This document shows positions 34,329 through 42,359 of a stretch of 64,000 bases of DNA, in pieces; positions within the stretch are counted from its first letter, which is position 1, and every line of letters begins with the position of its first letter. Position numbers and translations under genes: made by a program. Under the pieces are notes generated by a model. It was not told the DNA's origin. It searched no databases and worked only from the letters and a program-made list of their open reading frames with translations. Source of the DNA: Streptomyces sp. OR43 (lineage in GTDB: Bacteria; Actinomycetota; Actinomycetes; Streptomycetales; Streptomycetaceae); the NCBI RefSeq assembly GCF_008042275.1, contig NZ_RDBK01000043.1, positions 3,553,063 through 3,617,062 of the forward strand. The letters run 5' to 3'.

Positions 34329-34802
34329 TCAGTGACTGAGGGGATGCAGGCGGTCGTTGAGCGCGTGCAGCGCACCCAACGCCGATCCGAGAGCGTCCAG
34401 TTCGCCTTCGGTCATGGTCTGGAGCGCCCCGGCGACCAGGCCGCTCATCAGGTTCTGGACCTCGGTGAGCTGCTGCCGCGAGGTCGAGGTGAGGTGCAGG
34501 TGCGCGATGCGCTTGTCGGCAGGGTCCGGCCGGCGCTCCAGCAGGCCCTGCTCGGTCAGCTGGGTCACCAGCGCGCTCACGTTGTTCGGCTTCATCAGCA
34601 GCGCTTCGGCCGCCCTGCGCACCGTCACGCCGTCGTTGGCCTCGACGTGACGGAGCAGGGCGATCTGCGCCTCGGACGGCTTGGGGTGCTCGACGTGGGG
34701 ACCGATCTGCCGCTCCACGGCCCGGGCCAGCGCAGGCAGGCACGACACGAGCTCGGCGGCTACGTGGTCGACGTCCTGTACGAACCTGCTGGGGCGGGGC
34801 AT
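34329..34802 (-). CDS. MarR-family transcriptional regulator
   Basis: A 157-residue winged-helix regulator. The recognition helix region reads VTVRRAAEALLMKPNNVSALVTQLTEQGLLERRPDPADKR, with the conserved D-x-R of the wing, and flanking helices form the dimer interface. It most likely represses the DHA2 efflux gene just downstream. The ATG at 34802 lies seven bases after a -10 box, so the mRNA appears leaderless; a GTG two codons earlier is possible. Confidence 0.88.
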   Translation of the reverse strand: MPRPSRFVQDVDHVAAELVSCLPALARAVERQIGPHVEHPKPSEAQIALLRHVEANDGVTVRRAAEALLMKPNNVSALVTQLTEQGLLERRPDPADKRIAHLHLTSTSRQQLTEVQNLMSGLVAGALQTMTEGELDALGSALGALHALNDRLHPLSH

Positions 34803-34846
34803 GACCACGACTCTAGGTATCCAGAGATAGCTATGTCAAAATATCT
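34803..34846 (-). promoter_or_regulatory. Leaderless MarR promoter with overlapping inverted repeat
   Basis: On the minus strand, a perfect TTGACA (34834-34839) and TAGAGT (34810-34815) are 18 bases apart. Seven bases after the -10 comes the A of the MarR ATG (34802), so transcription should begin at the start codon. The inverted repeat AGATA-N12-TATCT (34825-34846) covers the -35 and is the likely MarR operator, giving autoregulation. The stretch is conspicuously AT-rich for this genome. Confidence 0.7.
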
Positions 34847-34880
34847 AACTCTCGGTCACGGTCGACTGTCACCGCAGGCG

Positions 34881-34985
34881 AGGCCGATGCCCGGTGCGAG
34901 GCTGATGCCCGATGCGTGACCGCGGGCCGGTGTGTGACCGCGGGCCGGTGCGGGACTGCGGGCCGGTGCGGGACCGCGGGCCGGT
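34881..34985. repeat. 18-bp tandem repeat array (about six units)
   Basis: Four 18-bp units of the form G(T/C)G(T/G)GAC(C/T)GCGGGCCGGT occupy 34914-34985. Two further diverged 18-bp units (34881-34898 and 34899-34916) of the form AGGC(C/T)GATGCCCG(G/A)TGCG lie just before and keep the same period. The array lies between the TetR stop and the MarR promoter. The period equals six codons, and one frame reads repeated HRPAV(P/T), but no start or ribosome site supports a gene. Confidence 0.85.
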
Positions 34986-35000
34986 GGCCGCCGGGCGATG

Positions 35001-35654
35001 TCAGGCCGGCATTCCTGAGCCGTCGACGGTGATCGAGCGCAGCAGCCGGTCGGCGTAGAGGCGCAGCCGGCCCGTCATGTCGTACGTCTCCGGTGCGAGT
35101 GCCCACTGGAGTTGCAGCCCGTCCATGACGGCGACGAGTTCGGTGGCGGCGGCCTCGCAGTCGGTGCCGGGTGCCACTGTGCCGTCGGCCATGTCGCGCT
35201 GGAGGACTGCGGTGATCTTGTCGATGACCGTGCGGTAGCGGCGCTCGAAGTAGCCGTGGGCGGGGTGGGCCGGTTCCCCCGCCTCGCCGGCGAGCACATT
35301 GAACATCTTGGTGCGGCCGGGCCGCCCGGCGTTGTACTCGGCCAGGTCCAGGATCGCCGCGAAGGCCTCTGTCGCGTTGCCGGGATTCCGGGAGAAGAAG
35401 CGTGCGACGTCCTGTTCGTCGCTGTGTTCCAGGACAGAGACGAGCAGGTCCTCCTTGGACCGGAAATGGTGCAGCAGTCCGCCTTGGGTGATGCCGACGT
35501 CCTTGGCGATGCGGGCCATCGAGGAGGCGTGGAAGCCCCAGCGGGCGAAGTGGGTGACGGCGGCGTCCAGGATCCTCGCGCGCCGTTCGTCGCCGACCGC
35601 GTAGCTCCCTCTCGTTCCGTTCGTACGGGGGTTCCGGCCCTGGTTCCGATCCAT
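35001..35654 (-). CDS. TetR-family regulator of the sugar module
   Basis: A 217-residue TetR protein. The helix-turn-helix is SSMARIAKDVGITQGGLLHHFRSKEDLLVSVLEH (about residues 44-77), followed by a ligand-binding helical domain. It is divergent from the GPH-like transporter and GH3 glycosidase genes, so it probably represses them and responds to a sugar or glycoside. The ATG at 35654 lies seven bases after TACAGT, so this transcript too may be leaderless; the longer reading to 35786 crosses the intergenic region. Confidence 0.85.
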   Translation of the reverse strand: MDRNQGRNPRTNGTRGSYAVGDERRARILDAAVTHFARWGFHASSMARIAKDVGITQGGLLHHFRSKEDLLVSVLEHSDEQDVARFFSRNPGNATEAFAAILDLAEYNAGRPGRTKMFNVLAGEAGEPAHPAHGYFERRYRTVIDKITAVLQRDMADGTVAPGTDCEAAATELVAVMDGLQLQWALAPETYDMTGRLRLYADRLLRSITVDGSGMPA

Positions 35655-35804
35655 GCGGATCACTGTAATCGGCGCAGGTCGGGGGCTCGGTGAGGTGTGA
35701 CCCAGGCCACTCGGTGAAAACCTATGACCTACTCGCTTTTCGCGCTTAGGCTGCTCGGGCCAGGTCGGCAAGGAAGCCGTCCCCATATCTTCAGGAGAGC
35801 CGCC

Positions 35805-37091
35805 ATGGCAGTCCTTTCCGACGCCGCTCCGGGCCCCGGGAGCCCCGAGCTCTCACCGCCGGCGTCCATGCCGCACGCCTCCGGCAAGCTGGTCCTCGGT
35901 CTCGCGTTCGCGCAGTTCGGCGTGATGGCTGCCCTGCTCACGCCGGTGATGGTGACCCTCGCCCTGCGGGTGGCGCAGATCGTGCCCGAGGCCGACCGGG
36001 GCGCCGCTCTCGGACAGGTCCTCGCGCTCGGCGCGGTCCTTGCGATGATCGCGAACCCCGTCATCGGGGGTCTGTCCGACCGCACCACGTCCAGGTTCGG
36101 CCGGCGCCGGCCCTGGCTGCTCGGCGGCGCCCTCGCCGCCTTGGCAGGCCTGCTGGGTGTCGCGCTCGGCGGCAGCGTGCCGACGCTGATGATCGGCTGG
36201 GCCGTCGCGCAGGTCGGCGGCAACGCGGCACTGACCGCCGTCACCGCGAGCATCCCGGACTTCGTCCCCGAGCGTCAGCGCGCCCGCGTCTCCGGAACGG
36301 TCGGCATGATGACGTCGCTGTCGATGATCGCGGGCAGCGGTCTGGCGAACGCCTTCAGCACCCACCTCGCCCTCGCCTTCCTCATCCCCGGCCTGCTCGG
36401 CGTCGCCGGCGTGGTCACACTCTGCGCGGTGATGAAGGACCGCCCGGCCCGCCCGGGCGCCTTCGCCCCGTATAGCGTCAAGGAGTTCCTGCGCAGCTTC
36501 TGGGTGAGCCCTCGCAAGCATCCCGACTTCGCGTGGAACTTCGCCGGCCGCTTCCTCGTGTTCGTCGGCATCTCCTGTGTGACCTCGTACCAGACGTACT
36601 TCCTCATGGACCGGCTCGGCTACGCCGAGTCGGAGGTCGCGAACAAGGTCTTCGTCGGCACCCTGGCCATGGTGGTCACGGTCGTCGCCGGATCGGTCAT
36701 CGGAGGCCAGCTCTCCGACCGCTCCGGGCGGCGCAAGCCCTACGTGCTGGGAGCCGCACTGATCCTCGCGGTCGGGCTGGCCCTCATCTCCGCGGCCCAC
36801 TCCTTCCCCGTGTTCCTGGCCGCGCTGGCGGTCTTCGGCTTCGGCCAGGGCCTGTATCTCTCCGTCGACGTCGCACTCGCCGCATCGGTACTGCCCGACC
36901 CCGAGCAGGCCGCCCGCGACCTGGGCGTGCTCAACATCGGGAACGCGCTCCCCCAGTCCCTCGTCCCGATCATCGCCCCGGCGCTCCTCGCCCTCGGCTC
37001 CGGTGGCAACTACGGAGCCCTCTTCCTCTTCGGCGGCATCGCCTGCGTCCTCGGCGCCTTCGCCGTCCAGTTCATCCGCACCGTCAAGTAA
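35805..37091 (+). CDS. MFS transporter, probable glycoside uptake
   Basis: A 428-residue protein with 12 predicted helices. The first cytoplasmic loop GGLSDRTTSRFGRRRPWLLGG has the extended D-R-x-x-S-R-F-G-R-R-R-P-W signature of glycoside-pentoside-hexuronide (GPH) and sucrose-type transporters, and loop 8-9 GGQLSDRSGRRKPYVLG repeats it. It is nine bases upstream of the GH3 gene, so it most likely imports the glycoside that enzyme cleaves. AGGAGA lies upstream of the ATG at 35805. Confidence 0.87.
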   Translation: MAVLSDAAPGPGSPELSPPASMPHASGKLVLGLAFAQFGVMAALLTPVMVTLALRVAQIVPEADRGAALGQVLALGAVLAMIANPVIGGLSDRTTSRFGRRRPWLLGGALAALAGLLGVALGGSVPTLMIGWAVAQVGGNAALTAVTASIPDFVPERQRARVSGTVGMMTSLSMIAGSGLANAFSTHLALAFLIPGLLGVAGVVTLCAVMKDRPARPGAFAPYSVKEFLRSFWVSPRKHPDFAWNFAGRFLVFVGISCVTSYQTYFLMDRLGYAESEVANKVFVGTLAMVVTVVAGSVIGGQLSDRSGRRKPYVLGAALILAVGLALISAAHSFPVFLAALAVFGFGQGLYLSVDVALAASVLPDPEQAARDLGVLNIGNALPQSLVPIIAPALLALGSGGNYGALFLFGGIACVLGAFAVQFIRTVK

Positions 37092-37100
37092 GGCCCCCTC

Positions 37101-38873
37101 ATGAAGTTCACCGTCCGCAACGAAGGCCACCCGTACCAGAACCCCGCACTCCCCGTGGAGCAGCGGGTCGAGGACCTGATCGCCCGCATGACGCTCCCCG
37201 AGAAGGCGGGCCAGCTCTTCCACACCATGCTCGTCATGAACCCGGACGGAAGCACGGTCGAGAAGGGCGACCCGGGAATCATCGCGCTGGACACCACGGC
37301 CACGCTCCAGGCCAAGTACCTGACGCACTTCAACCTCATGGGCACGTACGAGCCCGGCGCCATGGCGCGCTGGCACAACAGCCTGCAGGCCATGGCTGCG
37401 CAGACGCGCCTGGGCATCCCGGTCACGCTCTCCACCGACCCCCGTCACGCGTTCACCGAGAACGTCGGCGCGTCGTTCAACTCGGGCGCGTTCTCCGCCT
37501 GGCCCGAGCCTCTGGGCCTGGCGGCCGTACGCGATCCGAAGCTCGTGTACGAGTTCGCGGACACGGTTCGCCGCGAGTACCTGGCGGTCGGCTTCCGCGT
37601 GGCCCTGCACCCCCAGGTCGACCTGGCCACGGAGCCGCGCTGGTCCCGGCAGAACGGCACCTTCGGTTCGGACGCGGCGCTCACCTCCGAACTCGTACGC
37701 GCCTATGTGCGCGGCCTTCAGGGAGACCGGCTCGGCAAGCACTCCGTATCCGCCATGGTCAAGCACTTCCCCGGCGGAGGCCCGCAGAAGGACGGCGAGG
37801 ACCCGCACTTCCCCTGGGGCAAGGAACAGGTCTACCCCGGTGGCATGCGCGATCTGCACCTGGAGCCGTTCAAGGCGGCCATCTCCGCCGGGTGCGCGCA
37901 GATGATGCCCTACTACGGCCAGCCCATCGGCACCGACTGGGAAGAGGTCGGATTCGGTGTCAACAAGGGCGTCGTACAAGGCCTGCTGCGGGACCGGCTC
38001 GGCTTCGACGGCATCGTCTGCACGGACTGGGGCCTGATCAGCGACGCCGAGATCTTCGGCGAGACGCACCAGGCGCGGGCCTGGGGCCTGGAATCGATGA
38101 CCGAGCTCCAGCGCGCGGCGCGCGTCCTGGACGCGGGCTGCGACCAGTTCGGCGGCGAGGACCGTACGGACCTGATCATCGAGCTGGTCGAGTCGGGCCT
38201 CGTTCCCGAGACCCGGCTCGACCAGTCGCTGCGCCGCCTCCTGCGCGAGAAGTTCGTCCTCGGCCTCTTCGACGCCCCGTACGTCGACGCGGAGCTGGCC
38301 GACGAGACGGTCGGTCGTGCCGACTTCGTCGAGGCCGGCGCCCGCGCGCAGCGCCGCTCACTGACGGTCCTGACCAACTCCGGCGGGAGACTGCCGGTGG
38401 CGGGCCGCCCCAAGCTGTACGTGGAGAACGTGACGGCGGACGTGGCCGTGGAATACGGCGAAGTGGTGGCCGATCCCGGCCAGGCGGATCTCGCTGTGCT
38501 GCGCCTCAGCACCCCGTACGAGCCGCGGACCAACAGGTTCGAGTCGTTCTTCCACTCGGGCACGCTGGAGTTCACGCCCGAGGAACTCAAGCCGGTCCTC
38601 GATCTGCTGGACAAGGTACCGACCGTCGTCTGCGTCAACCTGGAGCGGGCCGCGGTCATCCCGGAGATCGCGGAGCGGGCGGCCGCCCTGGTCGCCGACT
38701 ACGGCGCCGACGACGCCGCGTTGCTGGACGTGGTGTTCGGCCGGTCGAGGCCTGAGGGGCGGCTGCCCTTCGAGCTTCCCCGCTCGATGGAGGCCGTCAG
38801 GGCTTCCCGTCCCGACGTCCCCGACGACACGGAGAACCCGCTGTTCCCGCACGGGGCGGGGCTGACTCTGTAG
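37101..38873 (+). CDS. Glycoside hydrolase family 3 beta-glycosidase
   Basis: A 590-residue cytoplasmic GH3 enzyme with no signal peptide. It starts with PVEQRVEDLIARMTLPEKAGQL, has the substrate-binding KHFPGGGP motif and the nucleophile Asp309 in VCTDWGL, then a C-terminal alpha/beta sandwich domain (LPVAGRPKLYVENVTADVA, ending RSRPEGRLPFELPRS). The family hydrolyses terminal beta-glucosides or xylosides; substrate not determinable. Cytoplasmic location fits intake by the transporter nine bases upstream. Confidence 0.9.
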   Translation: MKFTVRNEGHPYQNPALPVEQRVEDLIARMTLPEKAGQLFHTMLVMNPDGSTVEKGDPGIIALDTTATLQAKYLTHFNLMGTYEPGAMARWHNSLQAMAAQTRLGIPVTLSTDPRHAFTENVGASFNSGAFSAWPEPLGLAAVRDPKLVYEFADTVRREYLAVGFRVALHPQVDLATEPRWSRQNGTFGSDAALTSELVRAYVRGLQGDRLGKHSVSAMVKHFPGGGPQKDGEDPHFPWGKEQVYPGGMRDLHLEPFKAAISAGCAQMMPYYGQPIGTDWEEVGFGVNKGVVQGLLRDRLGFDGIVCTDWGLISDAEIFGETHQARAWGLESMTELQRAARVLDAGCDQFGGEDRTDLIIELVESGLVPETRLDQSLRRLLREKFVLGLFDAPYVDAELADETVGRADFVEAGARAQRRSLTVLTNSGGRLPVAGRPKLYVENVTADVAVEYGEVVADPGQADLAVLRLSTPYEPRTNRFESFFHSGTLEFTPEELKPVLDLLDKVPTVVCVNLERAAVIPEIAERAAALVADYGADDAALLDVVFGRSRPEGRLPFELPRSMEAVRASRPDVPDDTENPLFPHGAGLTL

Positions 38874-38894
38874 CCGTCGGGCGGCAGGCGGGAC

Positions 38895-38927
38895 CGAGCG
38901 GTGCCGGACCGACACCGGCAGCGCTCG
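38895..38927. terminator. Hairpin after GH3 gene
   Basis: CGAGCG-G-TGCCGG (38895-38907) pairs with CCGGCA-G-CGCTCG (38915-38927), twelve pairs with one central mismatch and a seven-base loop. It lies between convergent GH3 and GNAT genes. Confidence 0.6.
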
Positions 38928-39087
38928 ATCCCGCGCTCACCGACCCGGCCCACGCGGCGCCGGCCCTTCCGCGCGGGGCGACCCACGGCTCAGGTCACCG
39001 GCCGCTGTCGCCTCGGAGATCGAGCCGCCGGGGGAGAGGCCAACGCGTGGAAAACCCGGCCGGACGCGGTCCCTGCCGGGGACGGAC

Positions 39088-39678
39088 TCAACGCCGCACT
39101 TCGCCGGCCGGCAGGGGCCCGGCCGGCTGCCACTCCCGCCTGAGCAAGCCGAACACCCACGAGTCGGACACCTCGCCGTTCACCACGCAGTCTTCCCGCA
39201 ACGTTCCCTCCCGCACGAACCCGGTCTTCTCCAGCACCCGGGCGGAAGCCACGTTGCGGGTATCCGTCTCGGACTGAACCCGGTTCAGATCCAGTGTGTC
39301 GAAGGCCCACCGCAGCAAGGCGTGCGCGGCTTCCGTCGCATAGCCGTGGCCCCACATCGGCTCGTCGAGGACATAGCCCAACGACGCGCTGCGGAAGTCC
39401 GCGTTCCATCCGGTCAGGCCGCACCAGCCGACGAAGGCCCCGTCGGAAGCACGGTCGATGGCGACCCGTGCCCCGGTGCCTTCGTCCGCCATCTTCCGGC
39501 ACATCGTGATGAAGCGCTGGGCACGGGCACGTTCGGTCCATGGCGGGGAGTCCCAGTAGCGCATCACGTAGGTGTTGCTGTGCAGCGCGAACAGGGCGTC
39601 CGCGTCGGCGTCGGTGCAGGGCCGCAGTCGCAGGCGAGAGGTGTGCAGCACGGGCGTGGCCAAAGTCATGCCCACCAT
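39088..39678 (-). CDS. GNAT N-acetyltransferase (RimJ/RimL type)
   Basis: A 196-residue GNAT protein. It opens with TSRLRLRPCTDADADALFALHSN, has the GYVLDEPMWGHGYATEAAHALLRWAFD acetyl-CoA-binding motif (Q/R-x-x-G-x-G/A form) and NVASARVLEKTGFVREGTLRE, typical of RimJ/RimL and aminoglycoside-tailoring relatives. It could acetylate a protein N-terminus or a small molecule. Start is the first ATG; a second ATG three codons later is equally possible. Confidence 0.85.
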   Translation of the reverse strand: MVGMTLATPVLHTSRLRLRPCTDADADALFALHSNTYVMRYWDSPPWTERARAQRFITMCRKMADEGTGARVAIDRASDGAFVGWCGLTGWNADFRSASLGYVLDEPMWGHGYATEAAHALLRWAFDTLDLNRVQSETDTRNVASARVLEKTGFVREGTLREDCVVNGEVSDSWVFGLLRREWQPAGPLPAGEVRR

Positions 39679-39834
39679 CTTGTGGCCTCACGGGGCGGAC
39701 GGAAACCGAATATCCGACCCCGGTCCGGACGCCGTGGCCGAGGCACCGCCGAACAGCAGATCCTGTGTGCACCCGCGCACGCGCCTGCGGAACCCCACCA
39801 CCCGTGAGCACGAACCGGGCCTCGGGAGCGAGTG

Positions 39835-40725
39835 TCAGACACCCTTCAGCACACGAGCGAGCGCGGCCCGGCCCGCCGGTCCCCAATGCGGTTTGCCGCC
39901 GGGCAGGCCCCGGTCCCCGTTCTGCCCCATGAGCATCAGGAACAGGCTCTTCATGGCAGCCAGACCGCGGGCGCGCCGGATCGCCGCCTCGTCCGCGCGT
40001 GCGTACACGTCGAAGAACCGTGCGGCCGTGCCCGCCGGCAGCAGCACCCATGCGGCGGCGAGGTCCCACGCCGGATCGCCGGCGACCATGGAACCGAAAT
40101 CGACGATGCCCGAGAGCGTTCCGTCCGCGACCACGACATTGGCGGGATGCAGGTCGCCGTGCACCCAGACCGGCGGGCCCTCCCACGCCCGGGCCGCGAC
40201 GGCGTCGTCCCAGACGGCCCGGATCTCGGCAGCGATGTCGTGGGGGCCGACAGCCTGGAAGAAGTGCTCGAAGCCGTCCGCGCAGTTCCCGGGACGGGCA
40301 CCGACGTCCGTGGAGACCGGTGCATCCGCGGGAGCCTCCACGTGGAGCGCCCGGAGGAATCCCGCCAGCGTGTCGGCCGCGTGATCGCCGCGGCTGATCG
40401 AGCCGTGGTCCAGCGGCTCGCCGGGAACCCACGTCATCACGGTCCAGTGCTTCGGGAAACGCTCCGACGGTTCGCCGAACCGCACCGGGAGCGGCACCGG
40501 GACCGGCAGGCGCGGGGCCAGCACCGGTAGCCACCGCCGCTCCTTCAGCTGGAGCTCGGGAGTGGGGTCCATACGCTGCATGCGCACGGCCAACTCGTCC
40601 CCGAGCCGCCACATCTGGTTGCCCCAGCCACCCTCCACCTCCCGGACGGCCAGCCCCGCGAGGTCCGGGTGCTGCTCCCGCAGCAGGTCGCGGACCAGTT
40701 CTGCGGTGATCTCGATCTCGGTCAT
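39835..40725 (-). CDS. Aminoglycoside-phosphotransferase-fold kinase
   Basis: A 296-residue small-molecule kinase of the APH/choline-kinase fold. The catalytic loop is VHGDLHPANVVV and the Mg-binding loop is IVDFGSMVAGDPAWDLA. The N-lobe (VEGGWGNQMWRLGDELAVRM) replaces the usual glycine-rich strand. Substrates in the family range from aminoglycosides to sugars, amino acids and antibiotics, so resistance should not be assumed. It is 156 bases from the GNAT gene on the same strand. Confidence 0.85.
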   Translation of the reverse strand: MTEIEITAELVRDLLREQHPDLAGLAVREVEGGWGNQMWRLGDELAVRMQRMDPTPELQLKERRWLPVLAPRLPVPVPLPVRFGEPSERFPKHWTVMTWVPGEPLDHGSISRGDHAADTLAGFLRALHVEAPADAPVSTDVGARPGNCADGFEHFFQAVGPHDIAAEIRAVWDDAVAARAWEGPPVWVHGDLHPANVVVADGTLSGIVDFGSMVAGDPAWDLAAAWVLLPAGTAARFFDVYARADEAAIRRARGLAAMKSLFLMLMGQNGDRGLPGGKPHWGPAGRAALARVLKGV

Positions 40726-41059
40726 GCGACGTCACACTACTGAGGCGGCAGGCGGAGCACGTGACCCGCTCTGCGAAATGAGGCGGTGCGCGCGAGCCGC
40801 ACTGCGCCGGTGCCAGGGAAGAAGGGTGGGCGGGCGCGGCCACGTCGGCCCGGGCGTCGGGTTGTTGACACCACTCCGGTCGCACTGTCAGGAGGCGCCC
40901 GTGTCCGGCGATACACGCAGCCAGGATCCCGCGGAGCTGAGAAACAAGAGTTGACGTCCGTGCTGCCGGGGCTCGTGAGATTCGACCGGAGCCCCACCCG
41001 GGCGCCCTCCGGCTCGCCCGGTCCCTCACGGAAGGCCGGCCGGGGCGTTCTGGTGGAGT
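40726..41059. other. Gap before galU with a short remnant frame
   Basis: About 334 bases between the APH-like kinase and galU. It contains TTGACA (40865-40870) without a clear -10 and the short frame at 40901-40954. Confidence 0.5.
40901..40954 (+). pseudogene. Possible truncated DUF3618 protein start
   Basis: A GTG with AGGAGG five bases upstream starts a 17-residue frame (MSGDTRSQDPAELRNKS). Its opening resembles the start of DUF3618 proteins (TR-x-P-x-E-L/I-R), but the frame stops there and no downstream continuation is seen. It may be the beheaded remnant of such a gene or a tiny real peptide; the evidence is thin. Confidence 0.25.
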
Positions 41060-41971
41060 TCAGGTACTGATCCCGGGTTCCTGGTTCCGGGCGAGTTCGC
41101 GCAGGCGTGGACCGAATTCGGGGTGCTTCAGGGCGGTCGCGAACTGGGCTTCGAGGTATGCGGAAGGGTTCCCTGTGTCGAACCAGCGGCCCTGGATAAC
41201 CTGCCCGTACGCCGCGCGAGTTGCCGCGTAGGCGTTGATGGCGTCGGTGAGGTACACCTCCGCGGCCGGGTCCCCCGCGGCGTGCCAGCGGCGGGTCTGC
41301 TCGCGCAGTTCGTCGATGATGCCGGCGGTGACGACGTATCCGCCGATGGCGGCGTAATCGGAGGGTGCGTCCGCCGGCTTGGGCTTCTCCACCAGCCCGG
41401 TGATCCGCAGGGTTCCTTCCCCCAGGTCCTCCTTGACGACGGGGACGCCGTAGCGGTGCGCGTCGGCGCGGTCCATGGGCATGAGTGCCAGTACGGGGCA
41501 GCTCATCGCCTCGTAGGCGCGGATCAGCTGCTGGGCACGGGGAACCTCGGAAACGAACACATCGTCCGGCCACAACACGAGCATGGCTTCGTCGCCGTAG
41601 TGGTGGGCGGCGTTGAGGACGGGTGTTCCGTTGCCGTACGGGCCGTGCTGGTCGAGATAGGTGATGTGACCGCGGCGGGACAGAGCGCCGACCTCCTCCA
41701 CAGCATCGGCGAATTGGGTCTTCCCGTCGGCGCGGAGCTGCTCGACCAGTGCCGGCGCCGGCCGGAAATGGTCCTGGATTATCCCCTTCCCCTGAGATAC
41801 GACGATCGTGATGTCAGTGATTCCGGAGGCGACGAGTTCACACACCGTGTGCTCGATGACCGGCTTTTCTCCGATCGGCAGCATCTCTTTGGGGATGGCC
41901 TTGGTCAGGGGCAGCAGCCGGGAGCCGATACCCGCGGCAGGGATGACGGCCCGATGGATCCTTTGGGGCAT
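41060..41971 (-). CDS. galU: UTP-glucose-1-phosphate uridylyltransferase
   Basis: A 303-residue GalU that makes UDP-glucose from UTP and glucose-1-phosphate. The nucleotidyltransferase signature AAGIGSRLLPLTKAIPKEMLPIGEKPVIEH opens the protein; WPDDVF holds the metal-binding aspartates; GLVEKPKP and a C-terminal RWFDTGNPSAYLEAQF complete the pattern. UDP-glucose feeds the galE, UDP-glucose dehydrogenase and GT2 genes a few kilobases away, so this may be the cluster's own supply. AGAAGG precedes the ATG at 41971. It is divergent from the GH15 gene. Confidence 0.92.
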   Translation of the reverse strand: MPQRIHRAVIPAAGIGSRLLPLTKAIPKEMLPIGEKPVIEHTVCELVASGITDITIVVSQGKGIIQDHFRPAPALVEQLRADGKTQFADAVEEVGALSRRGHITYLDQHGPYGNGTPVLNAAHHYGDEAMLVLWPDDVFVSEVPRAQQLIRAYEAMSCPVLALMPMDRADAHRYGVPVVKEDLGEGTLRITGLVEKPKPADAPSDYAAIGGYVVTAGIIDELREQTRRWHAAGDPAAEVYLTDAINAYAATRAAYGQVIQGRWFDTGNPSAYLEAQFATALKHPEFGPRLRELARNQEPGIST

Positions 41972-42359
41972 GGTGGCCTTCTCTGTGGGGCGATCGCCAC
42001 GCCGGCAGCACGGCAAAAGACGCTGCCGACTGCGGCAGCTCAGATGCCGGATCCGGCGAGGGAAAGCGGTGGGCCCTGGCCCGCCGGGCGACTTCTTTCT
42101 TGGTGATCGAGCAGGGAGACTCGATCGCATCCTGCGCTCGATCGCGTCCTGTGTCGGAGCGACGCTGCTCCTGCCCGCGAGCGTGGGCACCTACTGCGGC
42201 CCGGCCCGCTCCAGGAAATACCCCTTCAGTTTAGTTGCACCCCTGCGCCACGTCTCGGGGTCACGGGAGCGCCACGGCAGCCCCTTTTGTGCGTCAGCTG
42301 AGAAAGGAATGTGGCGTACGCTGGAGGCAGCGGCTTGTGTACCACGGCGTAGTGCGATC
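41972..42359. other. Divergent galU/GH15 promoter region
   Basis: 388 bases that must carry promoters for both genes. One relatively AT-rich patch, TTCAGTTTAGTTGC (near 42225), stands out, but no convincing -35/-10 pair is visible. Confidence 0.4.

Noticed and set aside
34831..35106. A frame encoding six HRPAV/HRASAS hexapeptides
   Set aside because: The repeats follow from the 18-bp DNA period; there is no start or ribosome site, and it overlaps the TetR gene.
35853..38069. A 738-codon minus-strand frame across the transporter and GH3 genes
   Set aside because: It crosses two good genes and lacks motifs.
39088..40725. GNAT plus APH-like kinase as an antibiotic-resistance cassette
   Set aside because: Both folds serve many housekeeping or metabolic roles, and no antibiotic biosynthesis genes are near.
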